Source of the DNA: Maritimibacter sp. DP1N21-5
Lineage (GTDB): Bacteria; Pseudomonadota; Alphaproteobacteria; Rhodobacterales; Rhodobacteraceae
Assembly (NCBI RefSeq): GCF_019218295.1
Contig: NZ_JAHUZF010000003.1
Span: 448,833 to 512,832 of the forward strand
Length of the DNA stretch: 64,000 nucleotides
Direction: 5' to 3'
The notes below the pieces were generated by a model. The model saw only the letters and a list, made by a program, of their open reading frames with translations. It had not been told where the DNA came from and did not search any database. Positions 19,244-28,012 of this stretch are shown in pieces. A program made the translations under genes and the position numbers. Each line of letters starts with the position of its first letter. The first letter of the stretch is position 1.

Positions 19244-20616
19244 GTGCGAGACCAACCATCAAGACGGACATCTGCGTGATCGGCGCCGGGTCTGGCGGCC
19301 TTTCGGTCGCGGCGGGTGCGGTGCAGATGGGGGCGAAGGTCGTTCTGATCGAAGCGGGCGACATGGGGGGCGATTGCCTCAACACCGGCTGCGTCCCGTC
19401 AAAGGCCCTGCTGCATGCCGCCGCGCGGGGCGACGACTGGGACAAGGCCCATGCACATGCAAAAGACGCCATCGCGACCATCGCGCCCCATGACAGCCAG
19501 GAACGGTTCGAGGGGCTCGGATGCCGGGTGATCCGCGCGCATGCACGCTTTACCGGGAAGCGCCGGGTCGAAGCCGGCGGCGAGATCATCGAGGCGCGCC
19601 GCTTCGTCATCGCGACCGGATCACGCCCCTTCGTGCCGGATGTGCCGGGCATCGACGAGGTGCCCTATCTGACCAACGATACGATCTTCGACCTCAAGGA
19701 ACGTCCGCGCCACCTTCTGATCATGGGGGGCGGACCCATCGGGATGGAGATGGCGCTCGCCCATCGCCGTCTCGGCTGCGAAGTGACGGTGATCGAGGCG
19801 GCCAAGCCGCTGGGCAAGGACGACCCGGAAGCGGCGGCGCTCGTCCTGTCCGAACTTGGCAAGGCCGGGATCGAGATCGTCGAGGGGGCCGAGGCGGTCA
19901 GGCTGCGCAAGCTGGACGAAGGGGTCGAGGTGGTCACCGCCTTCGGCCGGGTCTTCACCGGGTCGCATCTTCTTGTCGCCGTGGGCCGTAAGGCGACGGT
20001 CGAGGACCTTGGGCTCGAGGCGGCTGGCGTTGCCCATACCGCCAAAGGCGTGACGGTGGACGCGCGGTTGCGCACGACGAACCGAAGGATCTTTGCCGTG
20101 GGCGACGTGTCCGGCGGGATGCAGTTCACCCATGTCGCGGGCTATCAGGGCGGTGTCGTGATCCGCCCCACGGTGCTGCGCCTGCGGGCGAAGGTGCGGA
20201 CCGACCATATCCCTTGGGTCACCTATACCGACCCGGAGCTGGCGCAGGTGGGCCTGACCGAAGAAACCGCTCGCGCCACCTACGGGGGGCGGGTCACGGT
20301 GGTGCGGGCAGAGTTTGCAGGCAACGACCGTGCCATCGCGTCGGGCGACACGTGCGGGTTCCTCAAGGTGATGGTCGTGGCCGGCAAGCCGGTCGGTGCG
20401 ACACTCGTGGGGCGCGACGCTGGCGAGCTGATCGCGCCCTGGTCGCTGGCGATCGCGCGGGGGCTGAAGCTCTCGGCGATCTCGGGAATGGTGCTGCCCT
20501 ATCCGACGCGCTCCGAAATCCACAAGCGGGTCGCGGGGAACTATTTCTCGCCAAAGCTGTTTGAAAATGAAACAATTAAACGTGTGGTGAGGGTGCTGCA
20601 GCGCCTTGTGCCATAG
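19240..20616 (+). CDS. FAD-dependent pyridine nucleotide-disulfide oxidoreductase, mercuric-reductase-like
   Basis: 458 residues. FAD-binding GAGSGGLSVAAGA at residues 15-27, redox-active disulfide CLNTGC at about 46-51, NAD(P)-binding GGGPIGMEMA, second FAD segment FAVGDVS and a C-terminal dimerisation domain. The C terminus reads PYPTRSE instead of the His-x-Pro-Thr-x-x-Glu of lipoamide dehydrogenase, and there is no C-terminal Cys pair for mercury, so neither reaction can be assigned. Translation coupled to the TVP38 gene. Confidence 0.85.
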   Translation: MSARPTIKTDICVIGAGSGGLSVAAGAVQMGAKVVLIEAGDMGGDCLNTGCVPSKALLHAAARGDDWDKAHAHAKDAIATIAPHDSQERFEGLGCRVIRAHARFTGKRRVEAGGEIIEARRFVIATGSRPFVPDVPGIDEVPYLTNDTIFDLKERPRHLLIMGGGPIGMEMALAHRRLGCEVTVIEAAKPLGKDDPEAAALVLSELGKAGIEIVEGAEAVRLRKLDEGVEVVTAFGRVFTGSHLLVAVGRKATVEDLGLEAAGVAHTAKGVTVDARLRTTNRRIFAVGDVSGGMQFTHVAGYQGGVVIRPTVLRLRAKVRTDHIPWVTYTDPELAQVGLTEETARATYGGRVTVVRAEFAGNDRAIASGDTCGFLKVMVVAGKPVGATLVGRDAGELIAPWSLAIARGLKLSAISGMVLPYPTRSEIHKRVAGNYFSPKLFENETIKRVVRVLQRLVP

Positions 20617-20672
20617 GGTCGGGGTGCATAGGTCCGGCTCAAAAGCGTGCCAGTAGTAAAGCAGTTGACCCG

Positions 20673-22094
20673 ATGTTCCTGAACTCGCTGTCCGGCAGGT
20701 TCCTTATGCTGACCGCCGCATTCGTCATGCTGGCGGAAGTGTTGATCTTTGTCCCCTCGGTCGCGCGGTTTCGCGAGGATTACCTGCTCTCCCGGCTGGA
20801 ACGGGCGCAGATCGCCTCGCTCGTGCTCTTGGCCGACGACATGATCGATGCCGAGCTGGAACAAGAACTCCTGCTCAATGCGGAGGTCTTCAACGTCGTC
20901 CTGCGTCGGGACGAGGCGCGCGAATTGATGCTTTCCTCGCCCGTGCCTGGCCCGGTCGCGGCGAGCTATGACCTGCGCAATGCCGCGGGGGTAACGCTGA
21001 TGAAGGATGCGGTAATGCGGCTTTTGCATCCCGACAACGACGTGATCCGGGTGATCGGAAACCCGGTGCGCGAAGGCGGGCTGGTCATCGAGGTCACGAT
21101 GGAAAGCGCGCCGCTGCGCATGGCGATGCTCGATTATGGGCAGCGCATCCTTTGGCTGTCGGCCATCATTTCGGTCCTCACCGGGCTCCTGCTCTATCTG
21201 GCGGTGCAGGTGCTCATGGTGCGTCCGATCCGCAAGGTCGTGGACAATATGGCGGGCTATGCCCAAGCACCGGAGGATGCGCGCAAGATCATCGCGCCCG
21301 CCTCGGGGATCACCGAACTGCGCGAGGCCGAAGAGGCGCTGCACGATTTGCAGGAGCAACTGTCGCAGGCACTGAAGCAAAAGGAACGTCTGGCCGCGCT
21401 TGGCGGTGCCGTGGCGCGGATTTCGCACGACCTGCGCAACATCCTGACCACGGCGCAGCTCTTCGCGGACCGGGTCGAGATGAGCGAGGACCCCGGAGTG
21501 CAGCGTGCCGTGCCCAAGCTCATGGGGTCGATCAACCGGGCCGTGAACCTTTGCGAAAGCACCTTGGCCTTCGGGCGTGCCGAGGAACCCGCGCCCCGCC
21601 TCACGCGGGTGCCGCTGGCGGATGTGGTGGGCGACGTGGTGGACAGCGAACGGCTGGCCGCGGGCGAGCACGATATTTCCTATGGCGAGGACGTGCCGGC
21701 GGGCATGCTCGTGCGGGCCGACAGCGAACAGCTCTACCGGATCCTGCGCAACCTCGTGCGCAATGCGCGCCAGGCCATTCAGGCGACCGGCAAGCCCGGC
21801 GAAATCCTCGTCTCCGGCGTCGAGACGCATGAGGAGTGGACGATCCGCGTGACCGACACGGGCCCGGGCCTTCCGAAGCGCGCGCAGGACCTGTTGTTCC
21901 AGCCCTTCGCGGCCGGCGGTCGCAAGGGCGGCACGGGGCTTGGCCTTGCCATCGCGGCAGAACTGGTGCGCGGGCATGGCGGCCGTCTGGAACTCGAGCG
22001 CACCGGACCCGAAGGCACGGTCTTCGCGATCCACCTGCCGCGCGGGCTGGAGACCTTGACCGAGACCCTGCCGCAGGAAGAAGCGGCACAATAG
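20673..22094 (+). CDS. membrane sensor histidine kinase
   Basis: 473 residues. Membrane segments at about 8-30 and 160-182 enclose a periplasmic sensor region of ~130 residues; a HAMP-like linker and coiled coil follow. Phospho-acceptor box ARISHDLRNIL, N box LRNLVRNARQAIQ, G1 DTGPGLP and G2 GGTGLGLAI are intact. No response regulator gene is adjacent, so the partner is unknown. Last host protein gene before the tRNA. Confidence 0.9.
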   Translation: MFLNSLSGRFLMLTAAFVMLAEVLIFVPSVARFREDYLLSRLERAQIASLVLLADDMIDAELEQELLLNAEVFNVVLRRDEARELMLSSPVPGPVAASYDLRNAAGVTLMKDAVMRLLHPDNDVIRVIGNPVREGGLVIEVTMESAPLRMAMLDYGQRILWLSAIISVLTGLLLYLAVQVLMVRPIRKVVDNMAGYAQAPEDARKIIAPASGITELREAEEALHDLQEQLSQALKQKERLAALGGAVARISHDLRNILTTAQLFADRVEMSEDPGVQRAVPKLMGSINRAVNLCESTLAFGRAEEPAPRLTRVPLADVVGDVVDSERLAAGEHDISYGEDVPAGMLVRADSEQLYRILRNLVRNARQAIQATGKPGEILVSGVETHEEWTIRVTDTGPGLPKRAQDLLFQPFAAGGRKGGTGLGLAIAAELVRGHGGRLELERTGPEGTVFAIHLPRGLETLTETLPQEEAAQ

Positions 22095-22149
22095 TCGAAT
22101 TTCCCCCTTGCAACCCCGCGCCGGGACCGTTACATCGCCGCTACCCCGC

Positions 22150-22226
22150 GCGCTGGTAGCTCAGTTGGATAGAGTACTTGACTACGAATCAAGGGGTCGG
22201 GGGTTCGAATCCTCCCCAGCGCGCCA
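22150..22226 (+). tRNA. tRNA-Arg(ACG), integration target
   Basis: 77 nt folded by eye: acceptor GCGCTGG with CCAGCGC (22216-22222), discriminator G, encoded CCA at 22224-22226; D arm GCTC/GAGT; anticodon stem CTTGA/TCAAG around loop CTACGAA, anticodon ACG (arginine); T loop TTCGAAT. The 3' 17 bases are part of the att repeat, so integration restores an intact tRNA. Confidence 0.96.
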
Positions 22227-22229
22227 CTT
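22210..22229 (+). repeat. attL, left att core at tRNA-Arg 3' end
   Basis: 20 bases, centred on CTCCCCAGCGCGCCA, identical to 62220-62239 in the same orientation; flanking bases differ on both sides (A/G before, A/T after). It contains the 3' T-arm and acceptor strand plus CCA of tRNA-Arg, the classic crossover site for tyrosine-integrase elements. Confidence 0.88.
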
Positions 22230-22699
22230 ACTCCGCAAGCATATGAAATTGTTAGCCTAATTTGTCGATTTTGCACTTTGCGTGGAAACCTTTGCACTTT
22301 CACGTTCTGTTCTCGTTCTAATGTGGCGGTTATTGCGTGAAGGACGACGGAGTGAAGAGGCCGCCTGTTTCGGCCCTTAATTGCCATCCGAACCTCGCCC
22401 AAGGGTCGTCTTGACCCGGCCTTCATCGAAACATTCGAGGAGTGCGAGATCCATGACCGCAAGTGGCGCTTCGAACTCGCCACAATATTGGGTCGGATAG
22501 AAGCATTGGAGAATGACGCGGTCGTTCGCGGAGGAGAACTCCTAAAGCCAATCCACCTTTGGAGGAATGATTTAGACAGTTCTGAAAACGCGCGCGTCGG
22601 AGCTCGATAGAAACCTCTTAGCCACCAAGCAGGGATTCCAATTCATTCACCTCGACGACTAAGAACCGCTAAAAGAACATCCATAAAACAACTCACCAT
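22230..22699. other. 470-bp left-end stretch without a confident gene
   Basis: No ATG-, GTG- or TTG-started gene fits. A protein-like open frame on the + strand runs from 22356 to a stop at 22610 (reads about AFIETFEECEIHDRKWRFEL then ATILGRIEALEND) but has no plausible start and no ribosome site, so I treat it as a remnant of a gene cut by integration or deletion. The rest is AT-richer filler next to attL. Confidence 0.45.
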
Positions 22700-23557
22700 C
22701 TAGAGAGCAATAGGCTCCATGAAATGATCGGCACTATCCTTCGCGAACAAAATCAAAATTCTCGCAATAGCTTCTTCTGATTGCAGTGACTTGTGGCCAC
22801 GCGACTCCCTAATGCACCAAGCAGTCAACTGCAAGAAATCATGCCCTCGAGAAACCATCTGGTGTGGTTCTCCAGAGAGTTTCGCAATGCGGGAATCAAC
22901 TTCCTGCAAGAATGGCTCAATTTGAATTCCGCTATGGGATCTGGAAAGGCTTCGTTTAACCAGATCTTTGACGTGAAGAATTGGAATCCCATCAACAATT
23001 TCCAAGCACTTTCGGAAGTCTATCAGAGGAAAGTCAACCTGTCTCACGGCAAGTTCAAGCCTAAGGCAAAACAGCTGACGAAGGCAAAACTTCATAGCTT
23101 CAAAATACTCAGTCCACGATTCAATTCTCGCCCTTGCCGCATTGACGATGATATTCTCAACAAAGTTCGACGTCAGAAAAACAACCTCGGTATCCGAGTA
23201 TTTGGTCATAACGAGCCCGTTTCTTTGGGGGAGGCTGGGCAACCACTGCTCAAAATCTCGGTCCACCAAAAAACGAACAACTGTATCCTCGGGTAGGTTG
23301 AGCTCGCTTGCAAGGGCTATGACCCTCTGCCGGTTCCCGGATGTAAGGCTATGCTTTTCGAGAATAGTCATGTCGACTTCAATATCGTCAATCGAATAAC
23401 AAGGACGGAAAGATCCAACATCAGATCGAAATATTGAGTCGAATATTTCCTTATCGTAGCCTCCTTCCAGGTATACGTCATCCAAGTCCGGTTCGAGGTC
23501 ATACCTTACTTGGAGTTCAGATATTCTTCTTTTCGGAATCTTCGGCGCGACTGCCAT
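22700..23557 (-). CDS. DUF4435/TOPRIM-like protein, candidate PARIS AriB
   Basis: 285 residues. Near the N terminus VYLEGGYDKEIF places Glu31 and Asp35 as in the TOPRIM VEG-x-x-D motif; LVDRDF (Asp99, Asp101) and YSDTEVVFL (Asp122, Glu124) match the second half of a TOPRIM fold and the look of DUF4435 proteins. In PARIS systems a DUF4435 TOPRIM nuclease (AriB) is held by an ABC-type ATPase (AriA) and released when a phage anti-restriction protein is sensed, then cleaves host tRNA. Start ATG at 23557, 5 bases after the ATPase stop; an in-frame ATG at 23599 would overlap the ATPase. Codon use is AT-richer than the phage. The family call is by motif only. Confidence 0.62.
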   Translation of the reverse strand: MAVAPKIPKRRISELQVRYDLEPDLDDVYLEGGYDKEIFDSIFRSDVGSFRPCYSIDDIEVDMTILEKHSLTSGNRQRVIALASELNLPEDTVVRFLVDRDFEQWLPSLPQRNGLVMTKYSDTEVVFLTSNFVENIIVNAARARIESWTEYFEAMKFCLRQLFCLRLELAVRQVDFPLIDFRKCLEIVDGIPILHVKDLVKRSLSRSHSGIQIEPFLQEVDSRIAKLSGEPHQMVSRGHDFLQLTAWCIRESRGHKSLQSEEAIARILILFAKDSADHFMEPIAL

Positions 23558-23561
23558 GAAA

Positions 23562-24959
23562 TCAGCCAATCTCGACAACGGAATCGCGGTGCTGTGCAAT
23601 TAGCTCAAGTGAGTGTGAGGCAAAGATAAACTGCGTCTCCGTTCCTTGTGTCACCTGATTGAGAGACTTCAATAGCTGCCTCTGCCACTTAATATTCAAG
23701 GATATCTCCGGTTCGTCGACGATAAATACACTCGGCTGATCTTGTGCGGTCAAAGCGTAGCAAAACATCAGTAATAGCTGCTGTTCCCCTGAGGATAGTT
23801 GAGAAGCTTCGAGATCCTCGCCTGCATTGCTCACTATCATGAACCCCTTAGACATCGAGAAGGTGAGAGTTTTCCGAGTGAGAAAGGTATTGATCTGACG
23901 AATAAACTCATCCAACTTTTTATAAATGGGAGCTATAGCCTCGAGCCTGCTCAATACCGACCTAACATATGGATCGATTAGCTTTGCAGATATAGCTCTG
24001 CCTTGCTCCGGTCCAGATGTCAGTGCATTTCGAAACCGGTCAACGTCAATCGCTCCAGTAATTTCGTAGCGGGAGTAAGAAGTGCTGTCTTTAGCTATGG
24101 TGTCCAGCTTGTCTACTATTTCGCTAATGCTGGAAGACTGCAGCGGCGTATCCTCATTATTGTAATCAGTTGCCAACTGACCCAAGATTTGCTCGTACAC
24201 CGAGTGCACGTTCATAGAGCCTTGCGTTGCACTTCTTAGGGCTCGCTGTTGGACCCAACGTGAGGCTTTCAAAAGCGCCTGCTTGAGTGCAATTTGTCGA
24301 GACCTTTTAACGAGGTCCCCAACACGTCGACCGCGATTTTCATGAAATATTTCACGCAGTTCCAACTCTTCGGTCGGATCTGAAACGGCATCACTGTCAA
24401 GTCTTCGCTCTGCACTAACCAAGAAAATCGTAGGGGAGCATTCCGATAGAGCTCTCAGATACTGTTGCTCCCCCCGTCTTACTCCATCGTCTGGCGCCTT
24501 ACTTCGTTTCAGCCGTATTTCGCGCGCGATACTGGCGGATATTTCATTTTCGTTCAAAAGTTGATCTAATACAATATCGCTTATATCTGAATCGGCGAAA
24601 TAATCAGGTTGCCTGTAGCCCTTCCGATACTTCCATTCAGCATGCAACCGCGCCCCCTCGTATATTGAAAAAATTAACAACGGGGATTCTGCGTCGTCCT
24701 CTCTTTCAGCCTTCAAAGTGTAACCATTTTTCAATCTGACCGAAAGCGATAGGAAGGGTGTGCCGTAGATAGCAGTCCTATGGCCGCGATCTCCAGCACT
24801 TGACAATAAATGGAAGACGAGGGTAAGAAGGGTGCTTTTACCTACACCATTGTCACCATATAAAATTGAGGGATTCTTCAGCGTTCCACCTTCTGGCACC
24901 TCGTAGTCGAAGTGCCCAAAGAGCTTCTCAACTTTTATCGATTCAATTGTCCCAGTCTG
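23562..24959 (-). CDS. ABC-type (AAA15/OLD-like) ATPase, candidate PARIS AriA
   Basis: 465 residues. Walker A GDNGVGKST at 36-44, ABC signature LSSGEQQ at 388-394, Walker B SVFIVDEPEISL with the catalytic Glu416, and switch His449 in FASHS. The middle ~300 residues are an insertion with no recognisable nuclease motif, so the ATPase probably acts as a sensor for the adjacent TOPRIM-like protein rather than as an OLD nuclease itself. ATG at 24959 has GAGG 6 bases upstream; an ATG at 24992 is the alternative. Forms a two-gene leftward unit with the DUF4435-like gene. Other possible relatives: retron-linked or Gabija-type ATPases. Confidence 0.68.
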   Translation of the reverse strand, partial: QTGTIESIKVEKLFGHFDYEVPEGGTLKNPSILYGDNGVGKSTLLTLVFHLLSSAGDRGHRTAIYGTPFLSLSVRLKNGYTLKAEREDDAESPLLIFSIYEGARLHAEWKYRKGYRQPDYFADSDISDIVLDQLLNENEISASIAREIRLKRSKAPDDGVRRGEQQYLRALSECSPTIFLVSAERRLDSDAVSDPTEELELREIFHENRGRRVGDLVKRSRQIALKQALLKASRWVQQRALRSATQGSMNVHSVYEQILGQLATDYNNEDTPLQSSSISEIVDKLDTIAKDSTSYSRYEITGAIDVDRFRNALTSGPEQGRAISAKLIDPYVRSVLSRLEAIAPIYKKLDEFIRQINTFLTRKTLTFSMSKGFMIVSNAGEDLEASQLSSGEQQLLLMFCYALTAQDQPSVFIVDEPEISLNIKWQRQLLKSLNQVTQGTETQFIFASHSLELIAQHRDSVVEIG

Positions 24960-25276
24960 CATATCGGCCTCGAGAACGCGCACTGTTTGCATTGGTCACA
25001 AAGAGTTGCTCGTGGTCAATGCTCTTATGCGAGATCGCAGTTTCAATTAGCTGGTGACTGCTGCCCTTCGAAACTTGCACAGTGAATGTCCGCTCTCCGC
25101 CCTTCTCGTCCGGTGCAGCTTCTGGCCCTTAGCAAACCTTCCGTGCAGTCCGCGGCAATGGCTGCAGCGTGAACGGCAGCTGGCTTCATGCTGTAGCATT
25201 CCTTCCGACGCGTTTGTTCTTGTCCCGACTCGATTTTGGGTCGCCAGTAGATTGGTCAGCGGTAGGAAAACGAACC
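24960..25276. promoter_or_regulatory. divergent intergenic region between ATPase and recombinase genes
   Basis: 317 bp with no supportable gene; should contain the promoters of the leftward ATPase/TOPRIM unit and the rightward recombinase. Open frames here on both strands lack ribosome sites and resemble no protein I know. No clear promoter consensus was found. Confidence 0.4.
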
Positions 25277-26257
25277 ATGTCTGATCGTGCCCATGTGGTC
25301 CTTGAAAGGGATCAAATTTTCGCAAGCGTTTTTAGCGTCGACGGAATGCAACGTGAGCGGTTGATCTTGGAGTATGCAAAGCGCTCAGAAGCTGCATTCG
25401 CTCCAGATACACGCAAGAATTACGTAAACATTATCAGAGGCTTTAAGCGCTGGTGCGCTGAGAATGGATATTCCAGTGACCCTCCGATTCCACCGCTCGT
25501 CCTCGCTTCCTACGTCGACGCAATGGGCGGGAGAATCAGAGCGTCAACGATTGAGACGCGACTTTGGGCCATAAATGAAATGCACCGAGCTCAGTTCCTG
25601 AGCCCTCCATCTCACCATCGATTGGTTGAGTTGGCTATGATGGGCGTTAAGCGGAGGTATGGCGCCGGTAGCAGACAAGTTCCGGCATTGGGCAAGGTGG
25701 ATGTCTTACGCGCCATTTCGTCACTTGGCACGTCCCGCATAGAAGTTCGTGACAAAGCACTACTTTGGATGGCAACCGACACCTGGTGTCGTGCGTCTGA
25801 ACTGGCCAACTTTCGAGTGCGAGATCTGCTGAGACAAGATGATGGGAGCAGCCTTTTGTACATCGCGCGCTCTAAGACAGATCAGTTCGGGGAAGGCGCC
25901 TACGCATTCTTATCTGAGAAGGGAACGCTGGCAGTTCTTGAGTGGATCGAATTGGCTGGACTGCGCACGGATGATCCGATCGTGACGAAGTCGCAAAAGA
26001 ACGGTCAAAAGCGGCCTCTCGACGGCGCGACCATTTCGAGGATTTTCAAGCGATGTACTGGTCGGACTGACGTTTCGGCACACAGCACGCGCGTTGGAGG
26101 CGTTCAAGATGCACTGCGCTTGGGATGCGACATGTCATCTATCATGGTTGCGGGGCGCTGGAATTCTCCAGAAATGCCTGCGCGATACGGCCGGCGCCTT
26201 CTGGCCAGTCAATCGGCTGCGGCTAAGGTTTCAGCGGCATTCGCCGATTTCGAATGA
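25277..26257 (+). CDS. lone tyrosine recombinase
   Basis: 326 residues. An N-terminal SAM-like DNA-binding part (residues ~25-120, AFAPDTRKNYVNIIRGFKRW) precedes the catalytic domain with Arg in WCRASELANF, HSTRVG (His-x-x-Arg), Trp in GRWNS and the nucleophile Tyr in MPARYGRR. It is XerC/D- or transposon-like and unlike the two prophage integrases of this window. The start at 25277 gives a normal length. Its 3' end overlaps the opposing XRE gene by 49 bp. Possibly the recombinase that moved the left cargo segment. Confidence 0.82.
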   Translation: MSDRAHVVLERDQIFASVFSVDGMQRERLILEYAKRSEAAFAPDTRKNYVNIIRGFKRWCAENGYSSDPPIPPLVLASYVDAMGGRIRASTIETRLWAINEMHRAQFLSPPSHHRLVELAMMGVKRRYGAGSRQVPALGKVDVLRAISSLGTSRIEVRDKALLWMATDTWCRASELANFRVRDLLRQDDGSSLLYIARSKTDQFGEGAYAFLSEKGTLAVLEWIELAGLRTDDPIVTKSQKNGQKRPLDGATISRIFKRCTGRTDVSAHSTRVGGVQDALRLGCDMSSIMVAGRWNSPEMPARYGRRLLASQSAAAKVSAAFADFE

Positions 26258-26520
26258 TCCCGGCTTTCGCTGGACTGGCCGTTGCCTGCTTCATCAGACT
26301 TCGAGCTTGGATCCGGAAAGAAGTCTGCGACAGATAGATTGAGCGCATTCGCGATCATCCAAATCCTTGACCCAGATACTCGGTTTGTGGCCGTTTCATA
26401 CTTTTGGAGTTGCTGGAACTTGACGCCAATTCGCTGAGCGAGTTCGTGCTGTGTCATTCCGACGCCTTGCCGGGCAGCTCGAATTGTCTTGCCAATGTGA
26501 ACATCTACAGGGTGATTCAT
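26209..26520 (-). CDS. XRE-family transcriptional regulator
   Basis: 103 residues with an HTH_3 domain: IGKTIRAARQGVGMTQHELAQRIGVKFQQLQKYETATNRVSGSRIWMIANALNL, then an acidic Ser-rich tail. The form QKYETATNR is typical of alphaproteobacterial XRE proteins that often regulate nearby mobile genes. ATG at 26520 used; 26529 is possible. Converges on and overlaps the recombinase gene by 49 bp. Confidence 0.83.
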   Translation of the reverse strand: MNHPVDVHIGKTIRAARQGVGMTQHELAQRIGVKFQQLQKYETATNRVSGSRIWMIANALNLSVADFFPDPSSKSDEAGNGQSSESRDHSKSANAAETLAAAD

Positions 26521-26661
26521 GACGAACATTATTCACTTAATGGTTGTTTTGTAAACTGCTCGAAGTCAGCTTACATCGCTCCCCAGTCATTCGGGCAAGA
26601 CGCGTCGAAGGACGGTTGTCCGCCCATATTCACCCCTGCGTCGGAGCTTCCGGGAATGGCC

Positions 26662-27723
26662 TCAACGCCTTCTCATGTCGGCCGAGCGCTCGACGACATT
26701 CCCCATCACCGCCCGTTTCCGGTTCGCCGCGATGGTGTAGTGCTCAATCTCTTTCAAGGACTCATGGCCTGTCCAAGCGCCGATCTGGATGGTGCTCGCG
26801 CCGGCGTCGGCGAGGGCGACAGCTCGGGCTTTTCGCAGGCCGTGGGCGCTCTTCCCGGTGATCTCGGACGCCACCGCCGCCTCCCGGATCATCGTCCCCA
26901 GGGCCTTGTCTGATCGCGTGCGTCCGCGCTCTGTGGCGAGGAAGGTCATATGCGCGCCCGAGGTGGCAGCGAGGGCTGCGTGCAACTGCTCGCGATCGGT
27001 GTGCATGCGGGTGGTCGCGTAGTCGGGAAGGATGCAGGTCCAGGGCACATAGGCAATGCCGCCGGTCTTGTTCTGACGGAATGACAGCACGCCCTCTCGA
27101 TCGACCATGCCTGGGCCGAGGCGCACGCCATCGCCGATCCGGCATCCCGTCCAGTAGAGCAGCTCGAAGGCGGTGCGCTTGGACGTGCCGATCTTCCAGC
27201 GCTCGCGATAGGCGTCGATCTCGTCCAGCGTCCAGGGCTCGTGGCCGTCCGACCTCGCCCGGGCCGGCGCGGTCACGTCGCGGCTCGGATCGTCAGCGCG
27301 AAGCCCGGCATCCATCGCCCAGCTGCAGAGCCAGCGCCACGCTTTGAGCCGATCCTGGGGAGAGGTGGCCTCGGTCACGTTGGCGCGGATATGCGGCTCG
27401 CGGATCGCGCGAAAGGCCGCGGTGCCCACGGTGTTCTGCAGCTCGACCATGTGCCGGGTCATCGTCGCGCGGTAGACCTTAGAGAGTCCCGCGAAGCGTT
27501 CCGACCGCATGGCCGCGTCGATCGTGCCGGTGAGCGATCCGGGATCCGCGCGGCGGTCGCGCACGCCCGTCGTGCGCTTGGCCTCGGCGTAGGCTGCGAG
27601 GAACTCGGCACTGTCGTGCGGCTCGTCCGGCATCGGGATGAGCTTGTGCCCCTTGCGCCGGAAATACCAATAGGTCCGGTCGCTGCCCTTGGGCGTGACG
27701 GGCACGAGATAGCGCAGGGTCAC
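26662..27723 (-). CDS. int: prophage integrase (tyrosine recombinase)
   Basis: 353 residues. Catalytic residues seen: Arg in GCRIGDGVRLG, Lys region RQNKTGGIAYVP, His-x-x-Arg in AHGLRKARA, His in GHESLKEIEHY and nucleophile Tyr in EHYT. Closely related in layout to the integrase at 62447-63505. Start is GTG at 27723, chosen for the GTGA overlap with the small gene upstream; an ATG at 27759 would overlap that gene more. Last gene of the long leftward operon and pointing toward attL. Confidence 0.92.
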   Translation of the reverse strand: MTLRYLVPVTPKGSDRTYWYFRRKGHKLIPMPDEPHDSAEFLAAYAEAKRTTGVRDRRADPGSLTGTIDAAMRSERFAGLSKVYRATMTRHMVELQNTVGTAAFRAIREPHIRANVTEATSPQDRLKAWRWLCSWAMDAGLRADDPSRDVTAPARARSDGHEPWTLDEIDAYRERWKIGTSKRTAFELLYWTGCRIGDGVRLGPGMVDREGVLSFRQNKTGGIAYVPWTCILPDYATTRMHTDREQLHAALAATSGAHMTFLATERGRTRSDKALGTMIREAAVASEITGKSAHGLRKARAVALADAGASTIQIGAWTGHESLKEIEHYTIAANRKRAVMGNVVERSADMRRR

Positions 27724-27932
27724 CCTCGGCCCCCCTGAACCGCGAACAGGCGATCGCATGCCTCATCCTCTCTTTGGGTCGCGGTAGAGGGTAGGGCGGT
27801 TTCCGGCGCCGGGGCAAGGATTCTGACCGATCCATCCGGGCGCACCTCGAGCCCGCCAACCTCGTAGCCCATGCCCACCCACGCCTTCATGGCGCGGCGG
27901 ATGGCAGCTTCGGAGGGGCGGGCTGCGGCCAT
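27720..27932 (-). CDS. small conserved phage protein
   Basis: 70 residues. The core AAIRRAMKAWVGMGYEVGGLEVRPDGSVRIL (helix followed by a beta-hairpin ending in DGSVRI) recurs in alphaproteobacterial prophages next to integrases. Function unknown; an excisionase-like or recombination-directionality role would fit the position but there is no motif to prove it. Coupled to int by GTGA overlap. Confidence 0.68.
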   Translation of the reverse strand: MAAARPSEAAIRRAMKAWVGMGYEVGGLEVRPDGSVRILAPAPETALPSTATQREDEACDRLFAVQGGRG

Positions 27933-27934
27933 GG

Positions 27935-28012
27935 TCAGGCACTCAGGTCCATGTCATCGAGCGCTTCCTCGATGGCGATCTGAATAGTGGCAACGATCAC
28001 CGGGTCATGCAT
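27935..28012 (-). CDS. 25-residue leftward mini-ORF
   Basis: Reads MHDPVIVATIQIAIEEALDD then MDLSA. It overlaps the end of the upstream zinc-finger gene by 8 bp and stops 2 bp before the next gene, so it fits the tight operon spacing exactly. Amphipathic helical; function unknown. May be a real small gene or only a translational bridge. Confidence 0.45.
   Translation of the reverse strand: MHDPVIVATIQIAIEEALDDMDLSA

Noticed and set aside
22130..22483. 117-codon leftward frame across the tRNA
   Set aside because: Its C-terminal part (GRIRTPDPLIRSQVLYPTEL) is the well-known false translation of the tRNA-Arg antisense strand.
25047..25325. 92-codon leftward frame before the recombinase
   Set aside because: Lies in the divergent promoter region, Cys/Arg/Ser-rich shadow composition, no start signal.
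26579..26586. CTCCCCAG resembling part of the att core beside the integrase
   Set aside because: Only 8 bases match, expected by chance; not taken as a second prophage boundary.
27241..27738. 165-codon rightward frame antisense to the integrase
   Set aside because: Shadow of int; low-complexity Arg/Gly composition.
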